A DNA stretch of 32,987 nucleotides, taken from assembly GCA_019359215.1 (NCBI GenBank), contig JAHHHS010000080.1, positions 1 to 32,987 of the forward strand, written 5' to 3'. Below are positions 31,796-32,987 of this stretch, piece after piece. Each line of letters starts with the position of its first letter. The first letter of the stretch is position 1. A program made the position numbers and the translations under genes. The DNA comes from Nostoc indistinguendum CM1-VF10. Lineage in GTDB: Bacteria > Cyanobacteriota > Cyanobacteriia > Cyanobacteriales > Nostocaceae. Under the pieces are notes generated by a model, which made no database searches, was not told the DNA's origin, and saw only the letters and a list, made by a program, of their open reading frames with translations.

Positions 31796-32987
31796 TTGCC
31801 AATAAACTTATTCAGTTTAAGTAGATCGGCGTTAAAAAAGCTTAAAACTGGCAGAAATCTTTGAGCCACCAGTGGCAAAGCAGTTTTGGCTAACAACAGC
31901 AGCGAACCCAGGAATTTACATCGTTCTGGCTGGAAAAGTTAGAGTGCTGGATAATGAGGAAAACTTAATCACGACCTTGAGTGCAGGGTCATCTTTTGGG
32001 GAAGCCACGCTGTTTGCACAAGAAGCTTTTCAGCCATATGCCGTTAGAGCCTCGACTAATCTCAAGCTTTGTTATCTCAAACAAGAGATATTGCTTGGAT
32101 TAATGGATCGCTTTCCTGGGATTGTTGATCGCCTATTTAAACGTGCAGAACTATGGGATTTGGTGATGTTATATCGTCAAAACTCGCAACTTCTAAGCAA
32201 CCCATTGGATGTACCAGGAATACTCAAAGCCTTATCCTTATTTGAGCGGCACAATCTAAGTTTACAGCAGCAAACAATTATACCAAATGATTGCAAGTTA
32301 TTGCTGTTGCAAAAAGGAGAACTGCGGAATTCTGAAGGTCACACTTTAACACCAGGCAAAATTTATTCAGAGGCAAAACCTGGTGCTTGGCAAGCCACAC
32401 AACCAGTAGTAGCTTACATTCTCCGAGATTCAAATTGGCAGATAGCTAAAGAGGACTGGCAGCAACTGTCAGAATTTGTTGAACTCGAAGAGAGAAAAGC
32501 TGTTGTTGAGAACCAAAAGACACCTCGCAGCAAGCCAAAACCAGAGCGAATAACTTCTTCTGGTAACGTCATTTCTTTTCCCCAGCGAGAACCATCGCCA
32601 AAACAAAAGCAAAAGAAATTTCTGCCTTACTTCCCCAGCCCTAAAGTCAAGGTAAGGCAGGTGTGGGGAAGCCTCACTAAAACCTATCCCTTCTATGCGC
32701 AACAAAGTTCCGCAGATTGTGGCGCAGCCTGCTTGGCAATGATTGGTCGCTATTGGGGTAAACAATTTAGCGTCAATCGCTTACGAGAGCAAGCTAATGT
32801 CAGTCGCAGTGGATCTTCTCTAAGAGCTTTAGCCGCAGCAGCAGAAAGCCTCGGTTTTTCAACTCGACCTGTCAAAGCTAGTCTAGATAAATTTGCAGAG
32901 CAACCTCTACCTGCGATCGCTCATTGGCAAGGGAAGCATTACATTGTTGTCTATAAAATCACCAACAAACAGGTGATTGTCGCTGAT
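31796..32987 (+). CDS. Cyclic-nucleotide-binding/C39 peptidase exporter (5' end uncertain, 3' end off the window)
   Basis: Start of a peptidase-containing ABC exporter, type 1 secretion or double-glycine-leader type. The open frame 31848-32987 gives a cNMP-binding-like domain (GIYIVLAGKVRVLDNEENLI and SAGSSFGEATLFAQ), a second degenerate one, a basic Lys/Pro-rich linker, and a C39 peptidase domain: the catalytic Cys in SSADCGAACLAMIGRYW, His in WQGKHYIVVY, and Asp in the last codons (QVIVAD). Membrane and ATPase domains must lie beyond the edge. This frame has no ATG and meets a stop at 31833-31835. If one A of the run at 31844-31847 is removed, it joins INLFSLSRSALKKLK, a plausible N-terminus from a TTG at 31796. 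The start is therefore uncertain, or disrupted. Confidence 0.7.

Overview
The window looks like chromosomal DNA of a filamentous, Nostoc-like cyanobacterium. HIP1 palindromes (GCGATCGC) are scattered throughout. Intergenic spaces are long and AT-rich and carry palindromes. Many genes belong to families typical of cyanobacteria: a glycine-rich RRM protein, a pentapeptide-repeat protein, a stand-alone DUF1400 protein, an SLH/GHL10 protein and a cyclic-nucleotide-binding/C39 exporter. I saw no rRNA, tRNA or CRISPR array. This placement is inference from sequence style, not a taxonomic search.

Layout. 0-5 kb: a membrane-anchored hypothetical protein and MnmG (both minus), a VanY-like M15 peptidase (plus) and a decayed IS1182-type transposase piece. 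5-10 kb: a Tat-exported PhoD phosphatase followed upstream by two tandem copies of an unrecognised protein of about 320 residues, each with its own promoter carrying 22-bp-spaced CTTAAC-type Pho-box repeats. This is the clearest candidate for a little-described system, a phosphate-starvation locus. 10-11.4 kb: a gene-free island with three copies of one MITE-like element.

11.4-15.6 kb: a zinc-ribbon protein coupled to a protein with two repeated winged-helix-like domains, threonine deaminase IlvA, and an RNA-binding protein whose Shine-Dalgarno can be hidden in a leader hairpin and which ends at a classic terminator. 15.6-20 kb: an aldo/keto reductase, a pentapeptide-repeat protein, a small coiled-coil protein, a frameshifted alpha/beta hydrolase and a conserved small protein. 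20-24.2 kb: an MBL-fold hydrolase, an array of 63-bp tandem repeats, a conserved hypothetical protein and two GNAT acetyltransferases, the first frameshifted.

24.2-29 kb: genes of stress-protein type (a glycine-rich membrane protein, a Tat-exported aldo/keto reductase, a pyridoxamine-phosphate-oxidase-fold stress protein, DUF1400, HdeD). 29-33 kb: a three-SLH-domain protein with a GHL10 glycosidase-like domain, then the start of a peptidase-containing exporter that runs off the right edge.

Three genes (alpha/beta hydrolase, first GNAT, exporter start) each need a single-base correction to restore a family-like reading frame. This points either to local gene decay or to indel errors in the sequence, and it should be settled before their functions are interpreted.
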